In this document: one piece after another, positions 1-12,480 of the stretch
Layout of the letters: every line of letters starts with the position of its first letter
How positions within the stretch are numbered: the stretch's first letter is position 1
Assembly (NCBI GenBank): GCA_027972325.1
Contig: JAPMOS010000021.1
Location: 55,001 to 90,000, forward strand
Direction: 5' to 3'
Length of the DNA stretch: 35,000 nucleotides
Source: Paratrimastix pyriformis
Lineage: Eukaryota > Preaxostyla > Paratrimastigidae
Translations under genes and position numbers: made by a program
The notes under the pieces: generated by a model
What the model was told of the DNA's origin: nothing
Seen by the model: only the letters and a program-made list of their open reading frames with translations
Databases searched by the model: none

Positions 1-20
1 CCCCCCCCCCCCCCACAGAC

Positions 21-1260
21 CAATCTCCCACTCGGTGCAGGCGGGGTCCTCCTCGGGGAACAGGTCATCCGTCTCCTGCTTCTTGGGCCGCGGGGCCGCG
101 GGCCGCACAACCAGCATGGGCGGGGGCAGGGGCAGGGGCAGCCTGACCAGGGTGGGCACCTCGGGTTGCTGCTGGGTGGCGATGATCACCCCGGGGGGTG
201 CAACGTCCCCCACACAGTCCGGGATCCAGACTGGGGCCTCGGCCGTGTCGGGTGCCGAGGGCCGGGCCTGCTTGTCCCGATGCTGGTCGTTTTCAATGCG
301 GGGCGGCAGGATGGGGCCGACGCCGGACCCGCCCGAGGGCGACATGGGCCTGGGCCGGGATCGGGGCAAGACCGGGCCCTGGTGGGTCAACAGGGGTGAG
401 GTCGGCTTGATGGCCGCACGAGGGGGCGACTTGAGCAGGCTGATAGCAGCCTGGATGGAGGCGGGGGGCGGGGGGTTCGTGGACCGGGGGCTGAAGGGGC
501 TCGCTCGGATGGGTGAGGTCGGCTTGGCCCAGGGGTTAGCGGCCGTGTGCACGGGCTGGGTAACCGCCGGGGCGGAGGACGCCGAGACGACCGACGAGGG
601 GGCGGAGGTGGCTGGGGTGAGGGTGGCGGTGGTGGTGGCCGGGGGAGGCAGGGAGGGCACGGCCCCGGTGGAGGCGTGCGTCAACAGGCGAGGAGAGTGC
701 AGCTTCGGCTGTGGGCTGCCGACTCCATACTGGCGCGTCGGGGTCGAGGTGGGGTTTGGGTTTGGTACCCCGGTGCGCGCGCGTGGTGGGGACCATGGGA
801 CATCTTGACGTGGGGCGGTGCTGTTCCATGGGGGTGATGTTGGCGACCAGGGACCGGCAGGTGCGCCCGGTTTCGCGGCGCCGGCACCGGCGGCTGCGGC
901 CGCGGCACCGAAGGCGCTTTTTGGGCTGAACGGGCCGACGGAAACCGCGGGGGCGGAGACATGCGATTGGGTCAGAATGGCGGAGGGAGGTGGGATTTGG
1001 GAGGTGGAAGTGGTACCATGACCAGAGGTGGTATCTTCGAGGTTCATTGCCGGAGAAGAGTGCTCGGGAGGAGAAACCACAGTGGTGGACTGCGAGAGCG
1101 GATGATGGACATTATTTTGTTTTGGTGTTGCGAGAATATCGGGAAGGGGCGGCAATGGAGAATCATCTGACTCATCGGCCCACGAAAGAGGCGAGTTTGG
1201 GCCGTTGAAAAAAGGATTCGTCATTACGGCCTGCGGTTGCCGTTGTCCAGGATCAGTCAT
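21..1260 (-). CDS. Pro/Ser/Ala-rich protein, first exon, truncated by window edge
   Basis: An uninterrupted minus-strand frame starts with ATG at 1260 and encodes 413 codons plus one base. It stops at a putative donor GTCTGTG just inside the window, followed on the gene strand by a G run. The protein begins MTDPGQRQPQAV. It is dominated by Pro, Ser, Thr and Ala, with repeated phrases such as KPTSPIRASPFSPRS and AAIKPTSPLLTHQGP, an Ala tract near residue 120, and a more ordinary acidic end with KKQETDDLFPEEDP and CTEWEI. No catalytic domain is visible, so the exon looks like a long disordered N-terminal region with S/T-P sites. I do not recognise the family. The start is the first ATG of the frame. 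The donor matches the GTCYGT consensus of the other genes here, which supports the exon end. Function is unknown. Confidence 0.6.
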
Positions 1261-1926
1261 ACGCAATATAATAAAATTCTATGGTTCAAAAACGGAAGAT
1301 TACTTGGTCAGTCCCCTGTGTGAGCAGTCACAGACCCGGGGGAGAGTTCGGAACTTTGAATAATTTCGTTTCGATCACCTTTGCCAGGGAGCAACACGTC
1401 ACTAGGATGTCAAGCCCCAGCTGACATCGTCTCTTTGTTTGATTTTGGCGTGGTATTAATTGGGAGAGCTCGTGATTTGTCACTCTGGCTGGGGAAATGA
1501 AATTGTTGGTCCGGTGGTCAATCAGCCCCAGATGTCCCCCCAAGATATTTGCGCCCCCGGGTGTGATGCGCCCTCGTCCGCGCGCTGGCTCCGCCCCCGC
1601 ATTCGTCAAAAAAGGCATTCATTTCCATTCCATATGAGGCTGGCATATATTTCACCGCGCAGCAAGAACAGTGCCCTCTTGGGCTCGGGGCCGGGTGGTC
1701 ACCACCCGGGGCTTGCGTGACATGAGTTAATGATTTGGCAGGGAAGGTCGGGGGCGCCCCGGGCACTTTCCCTGAGAGGGCGCGACCACGGCCACCAGTA
1801 GGCGCTTGCAGCGCTGCGACCCCAGAGAGCTTGCCCGCCACTTGCAGAGTTGTGTTGATGGAAGCGACACAACCGTGGGGTCATTGGTCACATTGCCTTC
1901 AAAGAGATGATGGTTGCCGAGAGGAC
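1261..1926. other. Upstream region of the Pro-rich gene, no gene seen
   Basis: This stretch lies upstream of the minus-strand start at 1260. It is AT-richer near the start codon (for example around 1262-1280 and 1435-1460) and holds no frame with convincing codon bias or family resemblance. It probably carries the promoter and 5' UTR of the Pro-rich gene; I see no specific element. Confidence 0.4.
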
Positions 1927-2484
1927 ACCGGTTCCAGCACAGATGGGGGCGGAGCGACCTCGGCCGGAGCGTGCTGGTGCGTGAGCATGGGTCGAAGGGG
2001 GGGTGTGGAGAAAAGGGACTGATCAATCGGACAGGTGACACACAGCTTGAGTGACGAACTCGGGGGGGGGGGGGGGGGGGGGCTGGTGACCCACAAAATG
2101 ATGATGATGACTCGCAAAAATCAAACACACCGTTTCCAGCACAGATGGGGCCGGAGCGTGCTGGTGCGAGGGGGTGTGGAGTAAAGGGACAGATCAATCG
2201 GACAGGTGACGCACAGCTTGAGTAGAACTTGGTTGGGGGAGGGGGGAAGGGGGGGGGGGGCTGGTGACGAACACGAATCCCAAAAATGATGATGATGACT
2301 CGCCACAAAATCAAACACATAAGACACGCACAGGGAGGCCATGCAAGTGAGTCAACAAGGCGTTCACATCCGGGATCAGGGTCGGAGAGGACAGGAAAGG
2401 GGTCTCAAATGACGCACAGCTTGAGTAGAACTTGGGGGGGGGGGGGGGGGGGGGGGGAGCTGGTGACGAACAAGAATCCACAAA

Positions 2485-2542
<58 letters not shown>

Positions 2543-2560
2543 CTCGCCAAAAAAAAAACA
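1927..2560. repeat. Three tandem copies of a dispersed repeat ending in G run and GAT microsatellite
   Basis: Two long copies (about 1927-2125 and 2128-2330) and one partial copy (about 2385-2560) share an ordered unit. The order is a segment near CCAGCACAGATGGGG, then AGCGTGCTGGTGCG, then GGTGTGGAG, then GATCAATCGGACAGGTGAC, then CACAGCTTGAGT, an uninterrupted G run of up to about 20, CTGGTGAC, and finally GAT repeats followed by GACTCGC. The third copy instead carries GGGGTCTCAAATGACGCACA before the shared CACAGCTTGAGT. That variant recurs at about 27050-27092, and the core recurs at 14093-14134. The family is therefore dispersed, not only tandem. Confidence 0.8.
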
Positions 2561-2639
2561 CACACACAACACGCGGATCGAGGGTGTGTATGTGCGCGCG
2601 TCGGGCGAGGTAAAAAGGGGGAGGGGAGGAGGAGGAGGG

Positions 2640-3446
<807 letters not shown>

Positions 3447-3554
3447 GATGTTATACTTGTTGGCCCGGGGAAGAGAACAAAAGCGTAAGCCGGCCGGAAG
3501 AGCACAGCGTTAGGTACCAGGGAGCAGTACCCCACAGGAAAGAAAGCATTCTCC

Positions 3555-5607
3555 ATGACGAAGAAGACCAAGAAGGGAAAGGGTCGGTTGGATGAGTGGT
3601 ATCAGCGCGCAAAGGCACAGGGTTTCCGTTCCCGTGCCGCTTACAAGTTGATCCAACTGAACCGGAAATACGAGTTCCTCAATTCTGCCCGTGTCTGCCT
3701 TGATTTGTGTGCCGCTCCCGGTGGCTGGTCTGTCCCTCACCGTATCTATCACAGGGGATCTGCATTTTTGCTTCCCCGAAGGTGCCAAGTTGCGTCGAAG
3801 GCTATGCCGATGTCATCGCTCATTATTGGTGTCGATTTGGTTGCCATCAAGCCCATCCCCAACGTCATCACGCTGGTTGATGATATCACAACCGCAAAGT
3901 GCCGCGCGGACATTAAGAAACAGCTCAAGGATTGGCGGGTTGATGTCGTGCTTCATGATGGTGCCCCAAATATGGGTACCACCTGGGTGCAGGATGCCTT
4001 CATCCAGTCGGAACTGACCCTCTCTGCTCTGAAGCTGGCCACGGAGTTCCTGACTCCTGGAGGTCTTTTTTGCTTACCATCGTCACCTCATGCAATAATG
4101 CCGACCTCCCCCCAGGCACCTTTGTCACCAAGGTGTTCCGTTCTCAGCAATACCAGGCTCTGCTGACGGTCATGAACAAATTCTTCAAGAGCGTCGTCTC
4201 CACCAAGCCCAGTGCTTCTCGGTCCGGAAATTTGAATTTTTTTTTGTGCGGCTCGCTCCCCTGGGGCGCAGTCTCCCCGCGCGGGGATTGGGGGCTGGGG
4301 GACATGCACTTCTTCTCCCACGTTTCAATGTCGTACATCTTGGTGGCATTCCCCATCCACTCTCCATTGGCCCCTCCCTCCCTCCATCCCCCCACACACA
4401 CACCCGTCGCTCCATCCCGATGAGAGCGTCATCATCCCCAGCGTCATCATCCCCCAGCATCATCATCATCACCCCCCAGCGTCATCATCACCCATCACCC
4501 CCCGTCGTCATCATCACCCCAGCGTCATCATCACCCCAGCGTCATCCCCTCCCCCTCCCCCCCAGCGTCATCATCACCATCCCCGTCGTCATCATCACCC
4601 ATCCCCGTCGTCATCATCCCCCCGTCTCATCATCCCGTCATCCCCCCCCCCCCCCCCCCCCCCAGAAACACCTCTGCCGAGATCTACGTCATCTGCAGGC
4701 AGTTCTCCCCGCCCCGGACCCCCGACCCCAAACTGCTCGACGCCAAGTACGTCTTCCAGACCGGCGTCCAGGAACACAAATTCGACGTGCTCCGCTCGGT
4801 CCGTAAGAATATGATGATGATGATGATGTTGATGTTGATGATGATGATGATCATGATGATGATTGGATGATGATGATTGGATGATGATGATGATTGGATG
4901 ATGATGATGATTGGATGATGATGATGATTGGATGATGATGATGATCATGATGATCATGATGATTGGATGATGATGATGATGGATGCCAATGATCAATGAT
5001 GATGGATGCCAATGATGATGATAATAATAATGATGATGATTGGATGATGATGTAAATGTTGATGATGTAAATGTTGATGATGTAAATGTTGATGATGTGA
5101 ATGTTGATGATACGATGTTGATGTTGATCGTATGATGATGATGACTGGATATAATGACCCATGATCATGATGACGATAACGGTGATCGATGCAAATGCAG
5201 ATTTTCCATCTCCCCCATACCCCTTCTCATCCTGCCCTTGCCCCTCCGCTCGCCCCGCCCCGCCCACACCCATCCCCCCCTACAGAAACGCCACCGGCCC
5301 AACCGTGACGGTTACGCCGACGATGCCGTGACCCTGCGCGTTGTCAAGACCATCACCGATTTCCTGCGGGCCCGCGAGCCTGCCGTCTTCCTTGGCGGTT
5401 GCCACCAACTGCGGTTCGACGAAGAGGCCAAGCCGTATGAGGAGCACCCCTTGACGACACCCGACCTCAAGGAGCTCTGCAAGGACCTGCAGGTGCTTGG
5501 CAAGGATGATTTCCGCGAGGTCTGCCGCCCAGCCATACAGCCCATCAGCATCCAGTCATGAGCATCCAGTCATCATCATCCGGTCGTCGTCGTCGTCGTC
5601 GTCGTCG

Positions 5608-5644
<37 letters not shown>

Positions 5645-6042
5645 ATCATCATCATCATCCAATCATCATCATCATCCAATCATCATCCAATCATCATCCA
5701 ATCATCTCATCATCCATCCCTCCTGGGCAGCTTCTCCGTTGGCGGCTGGCCATGCGTCGCTTCCAAATGCCGCCCCGTCCGCCCCGCCCCGAGGACGCCG
5801 AGGCCGTGGGCGAGGCTGAGGCTCCCGCAGCAGCAGCAGAGGGCGAGAAGGCACAGGAGGGCGAGGGTGAGGGCGAGGAGGAGGAGGAGATGTCGGAGGA
5901 GGAACGCGAGGAGGCCGAGGAGCTGAAGGAGGCCGAGGAGGCCGTTGAGGCCATCGATCGCAGGAGTCTGTTGGCGGCTGGGTGATGATGATGATGGTGG
6001 TGGTGGTGGTGGTGATGATGATGATGATTGGATGATGATGAT

Positions 6043-6075
<33 letters not shown>

Positions 6076-8086
6076 GGATGATTGGATGATGATTGGATGA
6101 TGATTGAATGATGATTGAATGATGATTGGATGATGATTGGATGATGATTGGATGATGATTGGATGATTGGATGATGATGACGATGATGATGATGGATGTT
6201 GTTGATGTTGATGAAGGAGGCCGAGGAGGCTGTTGACGGCTGGGTGATGATGACGGTGGTGGTGGTGGTGTTGATGATGATTGGATGATGTATGTTGATG
6301 ATGATGTTGATGTTGATTGGATGATGATGTTGATGATGTTGATGATGATGATTGAGAGATGACAAAGGGGTGGGTGGGGAAGGGTGGGGAAGGGTGGGGA
6401 CTGGGGGACTGCGGGCTTGCCTCTCACCACCTCCCATCCCTTCCCGTTGCAGAGAAACGCGCCCAGAAGAAGCAGGCCGAGCGTCAGGCCAAGATCACGG
6501 CCGCCCAGAGCGCCGCCGCCATCCAGGAGGAGCCCGAGGATGTCGGCCTGTTCACCCTGAATGCCCTCAAGGGCAGCAAGGGTGCCGACGCCCTGGAGAA
6601 GTTCGCCCCGCTGGACCCGAGCGCCGTCGCCATCACCCCGGATGATCTGAAGGACGAGGAGGTGTTTGAGGAGCCCAAACCAGGTCCGTGACGCAGCACA
6701 GACAGGCACAGACAGGCACAGACAGCACTGACAGACACAGATAGCACGGACAGCACGGACAGCACGGACAGCACTGACAACAGTCACTGACAGAGACAAG
6801 ACGGATTGTCTGAAGGACGAGGGGAGCCCAAATCAGGTCCCCATGACGCACACACAGAAGGCAATGACAGACAGTTGGAGGCAGACTCAGAATGATCATC
6901 ACGAGAGGGACAGACGCAAAGATTGACTGACATGACAGATCGTCGCCATCACCCCGGATGATCTGAAGGACGAGGAGGTGTTTGAGGAGCCGAAGCCAGG
7001 TCCGTGACACACACACGAATGACAGGCAGAGATGGATGGATGGGATGGATGGGATGGCTGACATCACAGACAGGGACCCAACCCAGACAACAGTCACTGA
7101 CAGTCACCCCGGATGATCTGAAGGACGAGGAGGTGTTTGGGAGCCGTGACACAGACTGACAGACCGACACGGGGCATGGGGTCACGGACAGACCGACACG
7201 GGTCTGTCGATCCTGCTCTCCTCCTCTCGTCCCCCCCAAGACAACAGCAAACAATCATCATCAATCGCAGAAAGAAGGGGCATGGGGTCACGGACGGCAT
7301 GGGGTCACGGAAACGTTGCAGTGCCGGTCTCACCTCCTCCTCCTCCCCCCCCCCCCCCCCCCCCCCCCTCCCCCCCCAGAGCCGGCCTTCTTGGAAAAGG
7401 AGGACTACATCAAATCCATTGAGACCGAGCTCGATGACACGTCCGTGGCGCCACCACCACCCCGTCACCATCACCCCCCCCCCCCCCCCCAAATCATCAT
7501 CATCATCCAATCATCCAATCATCCAATCATCATTTTCCCATGCAGGTACCAAGCCTACCTTGATGCCAACAAGAAGCGCTCCGAGGCGCCTCTCAGCGCC
7601 CGGCAGGCCCGCCAGAAGGCCAAGTTGGAGAAGAAGCAGGGCTTCCAAGTGGTCGGCTTCGACGAGGAGGAGCCCACCGCCCGCCAGAGTCCGTGTGTGT
7701 CTTGTGTGTGTCTTGTGTGTGTCTTGTGTGTCTTGTGTGTCGCGGTTTGTGTGTCTGGGGAAGTTGGAGAAGAAGCAGGGCTTCCAGGTGGTCGGCTTCG
7801 ACGAGGAGGAGCCCACCGCCCGCCAGAGTCCGTGTGTGTCTTGTGTGTGTCTTGTGTGTGTCTTGTGTGTGTCTTGTGTGTCGCGGTTTGTGTGTCTGGG
7901 GAAGCTGGAGAAGAAGCAGGGTTTCCAGGTGGTGGGGGTTCGATGAGGAGGAGCCCCACGCCCGTCAGAGTCCGTGCGTGTCTTGTGTGTATTGTGGAAT
8001 CATCATCACCATCACCATCATCCAATCCATCTGTCGACACCACCACCACCACCACCACCACCACCACCACCACCACCACCACCACC

Positions 8087-8150
<64 letters not shown>

Positions 8151-8836
8151 CCCCCTCACTTTACAGAGTACGTTCCCGACCTGGACAAGAACCCGCTCGA
8201 CCTCTCCGACGAGGAGGAGGAGCTGGACGATGACGCCAAGTCCGACGCCGCCGCGGGCGACGACGAGGAGGAAGAAGATGCGGATGCGACGGCCAAGGGC
8301 GATGAGGAGGGTGGTGAGGCTCATGGTGATGAGGAGGGGGAGGAGGAGGGTGCCGTGAACCGGACTGGAGGTGGCTTGGTCACGACTGAGAAGCGACAGC
8401 TGCCCAAACCGTTGTCGGCCGCCCGCCAGGCAGCCCTGTTCTTCGACCAGCCCATGTTCAAGAAGGCTCTGGAGGTCCGTGTGTCTGTCTGTCTGTGTCT
8501 GTTGGCTGTCTGTGTCTGTGTATGTCGGTATGTCGGTGTGTCTGTGTCCGTGTCTGTCTGTGTATGTCGGTATGTCTGTGTGTCTGTGTGTTGGCTGTCT
8601 CGCTGTTCTTCGACCAGCCCATGTTCAAGAAGGCTCTTGAGGTCCGTGTCTGTGTCGGTGTCTTGTGTCGCTGTCGCTCGGTGTCGCTCGGTGTCGCTCG
8701 GTGTCGCTGTCGGTGTCGCTGTCGGTGTCGCTGTCGGTGTCGCTGTCGGTGTCGGTGTCGCTGTCGGTGTCGGTGTCGGTGTCGCTGTCTGTCGGTGTCG
8801 CTGTCTGTCGGTGTCGCTGTCTGTCGGTGTCGCTGT

Positions 8837-8927
<91 letters not shown>

Positions 8928-9331
8928 TGTCTGGAACCATCAACCATCAGAGCTCTGATAATGTTGACCAGGTCTCTCATCAGAATGTGATGCCCAACCA
9001 ACCACCAGCACTCCGACACCATTTTCTGATACATATGTTCCATCTGACCCCCACAGGAGGACCAGGCCGCCCAAGAGCGGGCCCGCACTCAGGCGCCCGC
9101 GGCTGCCGCCTCGAGGCCCAAGAGGAACGCCCGCCCAGCCGAGGAGGAGGAGGAGGATGACGAGGAGGAGGAGAAGGAGGAGCCCGTTGATTCGGAACCC
9201 GATGAGGTCTGCAGGCTGGGTGATGATGATGTTGTTGGTATGATGATGATGACATTCTGTTGATGTTGTTGATGATGATGATTGGATGTTGATGATGTTG
9301 ATGATGATTGCATCATGATGATGATTGCATC

Positions 9332-9363
<32 letters not shown>

Positions 9364-9965
9364 GGTGATGATGATGATGATGTTGATGACGATGATTGCG
9401 CATCATGTGTTGATGAACTCCCGCACCCGGCCCCCCCACCCCCACCCCCCAGGAGGAGAGCGACGGCGGTGAGCCCGAGCCTGTTGATGATGATGACGAT
9501 GTTGTTGTTGTTGTTGACGATGATCGCATCATGATGATGATGATGATGATTGTATCATATTGATGTTGATGAACACCGCCCACTCCGCACCCCACAGGAG
9601 GACGAGAGCGACGGCGGGGAGCCCGAGCCTGACGAGGAACACGCCGGCGCCCCCGCGCCCAAGTCCGCTGCCCCCCCCGCCGCCGCCACGGGCCCCGCGG
9701 GTCGCACCCTGAAGGAGGCTAGCAAGAACATGAGCCGATTCGACGATGACGACGCCAAGAAGAAGAAGCGAGATGGGGAGGAGTCATCTGATGATGATGA
9801 CGACGACGATGATGATGATGATGATGAGAGTGAGGGCGAGCGGAGCCCGGCGTACGACGTGTCCAAGATTCCGGCCGAGGTCATGGCCAAGACCCTCGCC
9901 ATGGGTCCGTGTTGACACACAAGATGATGATGTTTTGTTGATGATAATGATGATGATCTTGTTGT

Positions 9966-10015
<50 letters not shown>

Positions 10016-10729
10016 ATGACCTCATGCATTCCTCCATTCCCCCCCCCCCCCCCACTCGGCTGTCTCCATCCCCCCAGGGGGAGAAACTGCCCAAGAAAAA
10101 TGACCCGCAATGATCTCATATGCATTCTTCCCACTCCACTCCACTCCACTCCACTCGACTGTCTCCACCCCCCCAGGGGAGAAACTGCGCAAGAAGAAGA
10201 CCCGGGATGACATGATTGACCAGTCGTACAACCGCTGGGTCTTCAACGACCCCGAACTCCCCGAATGGTCTGCTCCGCCCCCTCATGATCCGCATCAATC
10301 AATCGTCATATCCAAATCATCATCATCCATCATCATCATCATCCAATCATCATCAGCATCCAATCATCATCAGCATCCAATCATCATCATCCAATCATCA
10401 GCATCCAATCATCATCATCAGCATCCAATCATCAGCATCCAATCATCAGCATCATCAGCATCATCAGCATCATCATCCAATCATCAGCATCCAATCATCA
10501 TCATCCAATCATCATCATCCAATCATCATCAGCATCCAATCATCATCAGCATCCAATCATCATCATCCAATCATCATCATCCAATCATCATCATCCAATC
10601 ATCATCAGCATCCAATCATCAGCATCCAATCATCATCATCCAATCATCATCATCATCATCCAATCATCAGCATCATCAGCATCATCAGCATCATCAGCAT
10701 CATCATCAGCATCATCATCATCATCATCC

Positions 10730-10789
<60 letters not shown>

Positions 10790-12071
10790 ATCATCATCAT
10801 CATCCATCATCCACGCCAACAGGTTTGTTGCCGATGAGGAGCGCAACATGCGGCCCCAGGCGCCCATCACCAAGGCCGAGATGGACAAGTACCGGGAGCG
10901 TCTGCAGGAGATCAATGCCCGTCCCATCAAGAAGGTTGCCGAGGCCAAGGCCCGCAAGCGCATGAAGGTCCGGACCGCCCCCGCCCTGTGCCTGTGCCAT
11001 ATTATGCGATGATATATACCGTGGGTCGGCGTGGTGTTTTGTGATGGTTATGATGCGATGTATGTTGTGTATGTTGTGATGCATGTTGTGTATGTTTGTG
11101 ATGTATGTTGTGATGGTTATGATGCGATGTATGTTGTGATATATATCGTGCGATGATATATACCGTGGGTCGGCGTGGTGTTCCGTGATGGTTATGATGC
11201 GATGTATGTATAGATCGTGGGGGGGGGGGGGGGGGGGGTCGGCATCTTCCCTGAGTCCTGTGCCCAGCCGTCCCTTGGTTTGGGTGTTTGTGATGGACAT
11301 TATGCGATATATATCGTGGGGGCCGCATCTTGTGGACATACTCAAGCATCACCATCATCACACCATCATCCAATCATCACACCATCATCAATCATCACAA
11401 TCATCACCTCGCACAATCATCACCATCATCCTCTCCACCCCTCCAACCCCTCCCCCAAACCCAACCAACAGGCCATGCGGCTTCAGCAGAAGGCCAACCA
11501 GATCGCCAACAAGGCCCTCAACAGTGACACCACCGATGCCGAGAAGGCCTCCGCCCTGAAGCGTGCCGAGCGGCTTCGGAACAAGGTGGTCAAACGTCCC
11601 GGCAAGCAGGTTGTGGTCACCCAGAAGGGCGGGCGGACCTCGGGTGGGAGCAGCAAGGGCAAGCGTGGCGGCGCTCATGTCAAGATTGTCGACAAGCGTA
11701 TGAAGAGTCTGTGAACCCGCCGGCATCGTCACCACCACCTCCATCATCAGCATCAGCAGCATCAGCATCAGCATCCAGTCATCAGCATCCAGTCATCATC
11801 ATCATGCCATCCAATCATCGTGTCATCCAATCATCATCATCCCCCCTCATCATCAGCATCATCATCAGCATCATCAGCATCATCAGCATCCCCATCATCC
11901 AATCATCAGCATCCTCATCCCATGGCCCCTCACTCCTTCGCCATGACCACGCTCTCAACTTCCGCTCTCCCCTCCCTCCCTCCCTGCACAGAGGATCAGC
12001 ACCGGATGAAGGTCGAGGCCCACAAGACCGGCCGTCGCAAGGGCCGCAGCCCCAAGCCCAAGAAGGGTTAA
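3555..12071 (+). CDS. SPB1: SPB1/FTSJ3-type 2'-O-ribose rRNA methyltransferase, 16 exons
   Basis: Exons: 3555-3727, 3782-4062, 4116-4221, 4666-4798, 5286-5519, 5731-5965, 6453-6683, 7380-7440, 7546-7688, 8167-8474, 9057-9206, 9598-9904, 10177-10267, 10823-10967, 11472-11706, 11992-12071. They sum to 2913 nt, giving 970 residues with all phases consistent. The N-terminal FtsJ domain has the SAM motif [11 protein letters not shown] (residues 48-58) and the K-D-K-E tetrad at K31, D117 (HDGAPN), K157 (VTKVFRS) and E192. The central region is acidic and Lys-rich. The Spb1 C-terminal domain shows [32 protein letters not shown] and VDKRMKKDQ, which match the family closely. Known family members methylate 25S/28S rRNA in the nucleolus during 60S assembly. 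At 970 residues it is longer than the roughly 840-850 of yeast and human, through acidic insertions including an 11-Asp run in exon 12. All 15 donors begin GTC. Confidence 0.95.
4222..4665 (+). repeat. SPB1 intron 3: degenerate TCATCATC(CCC) repeats and C run
   Basis: The intron opens with donor GTCCGG. From about 4430 it consists of CATCATC and CCCCAGCGTCATCATC variants, and it ends in about 22 C before the acceptor CAG. It contains no coding frame apart from repeat-derived ones. Confidence 0.85.
4799..5285 (+). repeat. SPB1 intron 4: GAT/TGGATGATGAT array
   Basis: After donor GTCCGTAAG the intron is mostly GATGATGATTG and ATGTTGATG units (4808-5150). It then becomes C-rich before the acceptor TACAG. 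The GAT orientation is opposite to the ATC arrays in introns 5 and 13 of the same gene, so array strand is not fixed relative to transcription. Confidence 0.85.
5966..6452 (+). repeat. SPB1 intron 6: GAT/ATTGGATGATG array with copy of exon 6 end
   Basis: The array spans about 5983-6356. Embedded at about 6213-6246 is a short copy of the exon 6 end (AAGGAGGCCGAGGAGGC, then TGTTGACGGCTGGGTGATG), matching the real exon/intron edge at 5929-5986. This is a further decayed exon-edge copy. Confidence 0.7.
6684..7379 (+). repeat. SPB1 intron 7 with three partial copies of the exon 7 donor edge
   Basis: The end of exon 7 plus its GTCCGTGAC donor (about 6621-6691) recurs at about 6809-6846 (truncated, donor changed to GTCCCC), 6941-7007 (nearly full, donor kept) and 7101-7149 (truncated). 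The spacers are CA/GACAG-rich, and the phrase GACAACAGTCACTGACAG precedes two copies. An uninterrupted C run precedes the acceptor. Confidence 0.9.
7689..8166 (+). repeat. SPB1 intron 9: two 140-bp tandem copies of the exon 9 donor edge, then (ACC)n(ATC)n
   Basis: About 70 bp of exon 9 plus donor (7621-7695) is repeated at 7761-7835 and 7902-7975 with a period of about 140 bp. Each copy is followed by TGTGTCTTG repeats. The first copy is almost identical to the exon; the second carries several small changes. The rest of the intron is ACC repeat (8038-8100) and ATC repeat (8101-8151). Confidence 0.95.
8475..9056 (+). repeat. SPB1 intron 10: exon 10 donor-edge copy and GTCGGT/GGCGTC hexanucleotide array
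   Basis: The exon 10 end (TTCTTCGACCAGCCCATG to GAGGTCCGTG, about 8436-8482) recurs at about 8603-8650 with a single clear change. Between and after lie TGTCTGTG repeats. A hexanucleotide array (GGTGTC/GCTGTC, then GGCGTC) covers about 8668-8930. Confidence 0.9.
9207..9597 (+). repeat. SPB1 intron 11: GAT/GTT array with copy of exon 12 acceptor edge
   Basis: GAT, GTT and GGT repeats fill about 9218-9405. A copy of the exon 12 start with its C-rich acceptor (GAGAGCGACGGCGG then TGAGCCCGAGCC, about 9440-9482) precedes the real one at 9588-9632. The copy lacks one GAC codon. Confidence 0.85.
9905..10176 (+). repeat. SPB1 intron 12: GTT/GAT tract with duplicated acceptor edge of exon 13
   Basis: A GAT/GTT tract (9923-10018) is followed by a duplicated block. 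C run, CGGCTGTCTCCAT, polypyrimidine, AG, GGGGAGAAACTGCCCAAG and ATGATCTCATATGCATTC (about 10048-10130) mirror the real acceptor and exon start at 10151-10215, with a period of about 100 bp. Confidence 0.85.
10268..10822 (+). repeat. SPB1 intron 13: long ATC/CATCCAATCATC/CATCAGCATC array
   Basis: Nearly the whole intron (about 10314-10815) is built from ATC units interrupted by CCAATCATC and AGCATC variants, ending in a pure ATC run just before the acceptor CCAACAG. Confidence 0.95.
10968..11471 (+). repeat. SPB1 intron 14: tandem GATGATATATACCGTGGGTC units and G run
   Basis: A unit with GCGATGATATATACCGTGGG, TCGGCGTGGTGTT and GTGATGGTTATGATGCGATG is repeated at about 11005-11075 and 11151-11210. 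A degenerate third copy (GCGATATATATCGTGGGGGC) lies at about 11305-11325. An uninterrupted G run covers about 11219-11238. No exon-edge sequence is visible in these units. Confidence 0.85.
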
Positions 12072-12480
12072 AAGCACCACCCCGGGTAATAGCCACCACC
12101 ACACCCGGACGTCCATGGGTGCCCACCTCCCGTTGTTGGTTCTTGTTCTTCTTGTTGTCTTGTTGTCGTGGGGCATGCAGTGGGGGACCATCCACTTGAC
12201 CACCGCCGACCGAACCCCTGGAGATGCTGACATGCCGATCTCACAGCTGCACGTCGACCTCCCCCCGGGGTACCTCTCTCTTTCCGCTTGGGGGCAGGGT
12301 CACGGTCCCCTTCTTTTTTGAATTATTTCTGCGCGGTGTGATTCAGGGGGGTAGTGCTTCCTGACTTTTTTTTTCAAATTTCTTTCACTTCCCCCGGGGT
12401 GACTCCGTCATTCCAACACCGTGTTCGGCCCTCAAAACGAACAAACCGGGAAGCTATACAAGGAAACTGGGGGAGAGAGA
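12072..12480. other. Convergent intergenic region between SPB1 and PEN-2
   Basis: This lies downstream of the SPB1 stop and of the minus-strand PEN-2 stop. It holds TTGTTCTTGTT-type and T-rich stretches (12128-12165, 12310-12390) that could serve as 3' UTR or termination sequence. No gene is seen. Confidence 0.6.

Noticed and set aside
7761-7980. Copies of exon 9 edge as mutually exclusive exons
   Set aside because: The copies lack their own acceptor and the exon start, the second copy has frame-changing indels, and the conserved SPB1 protein needs only the first.
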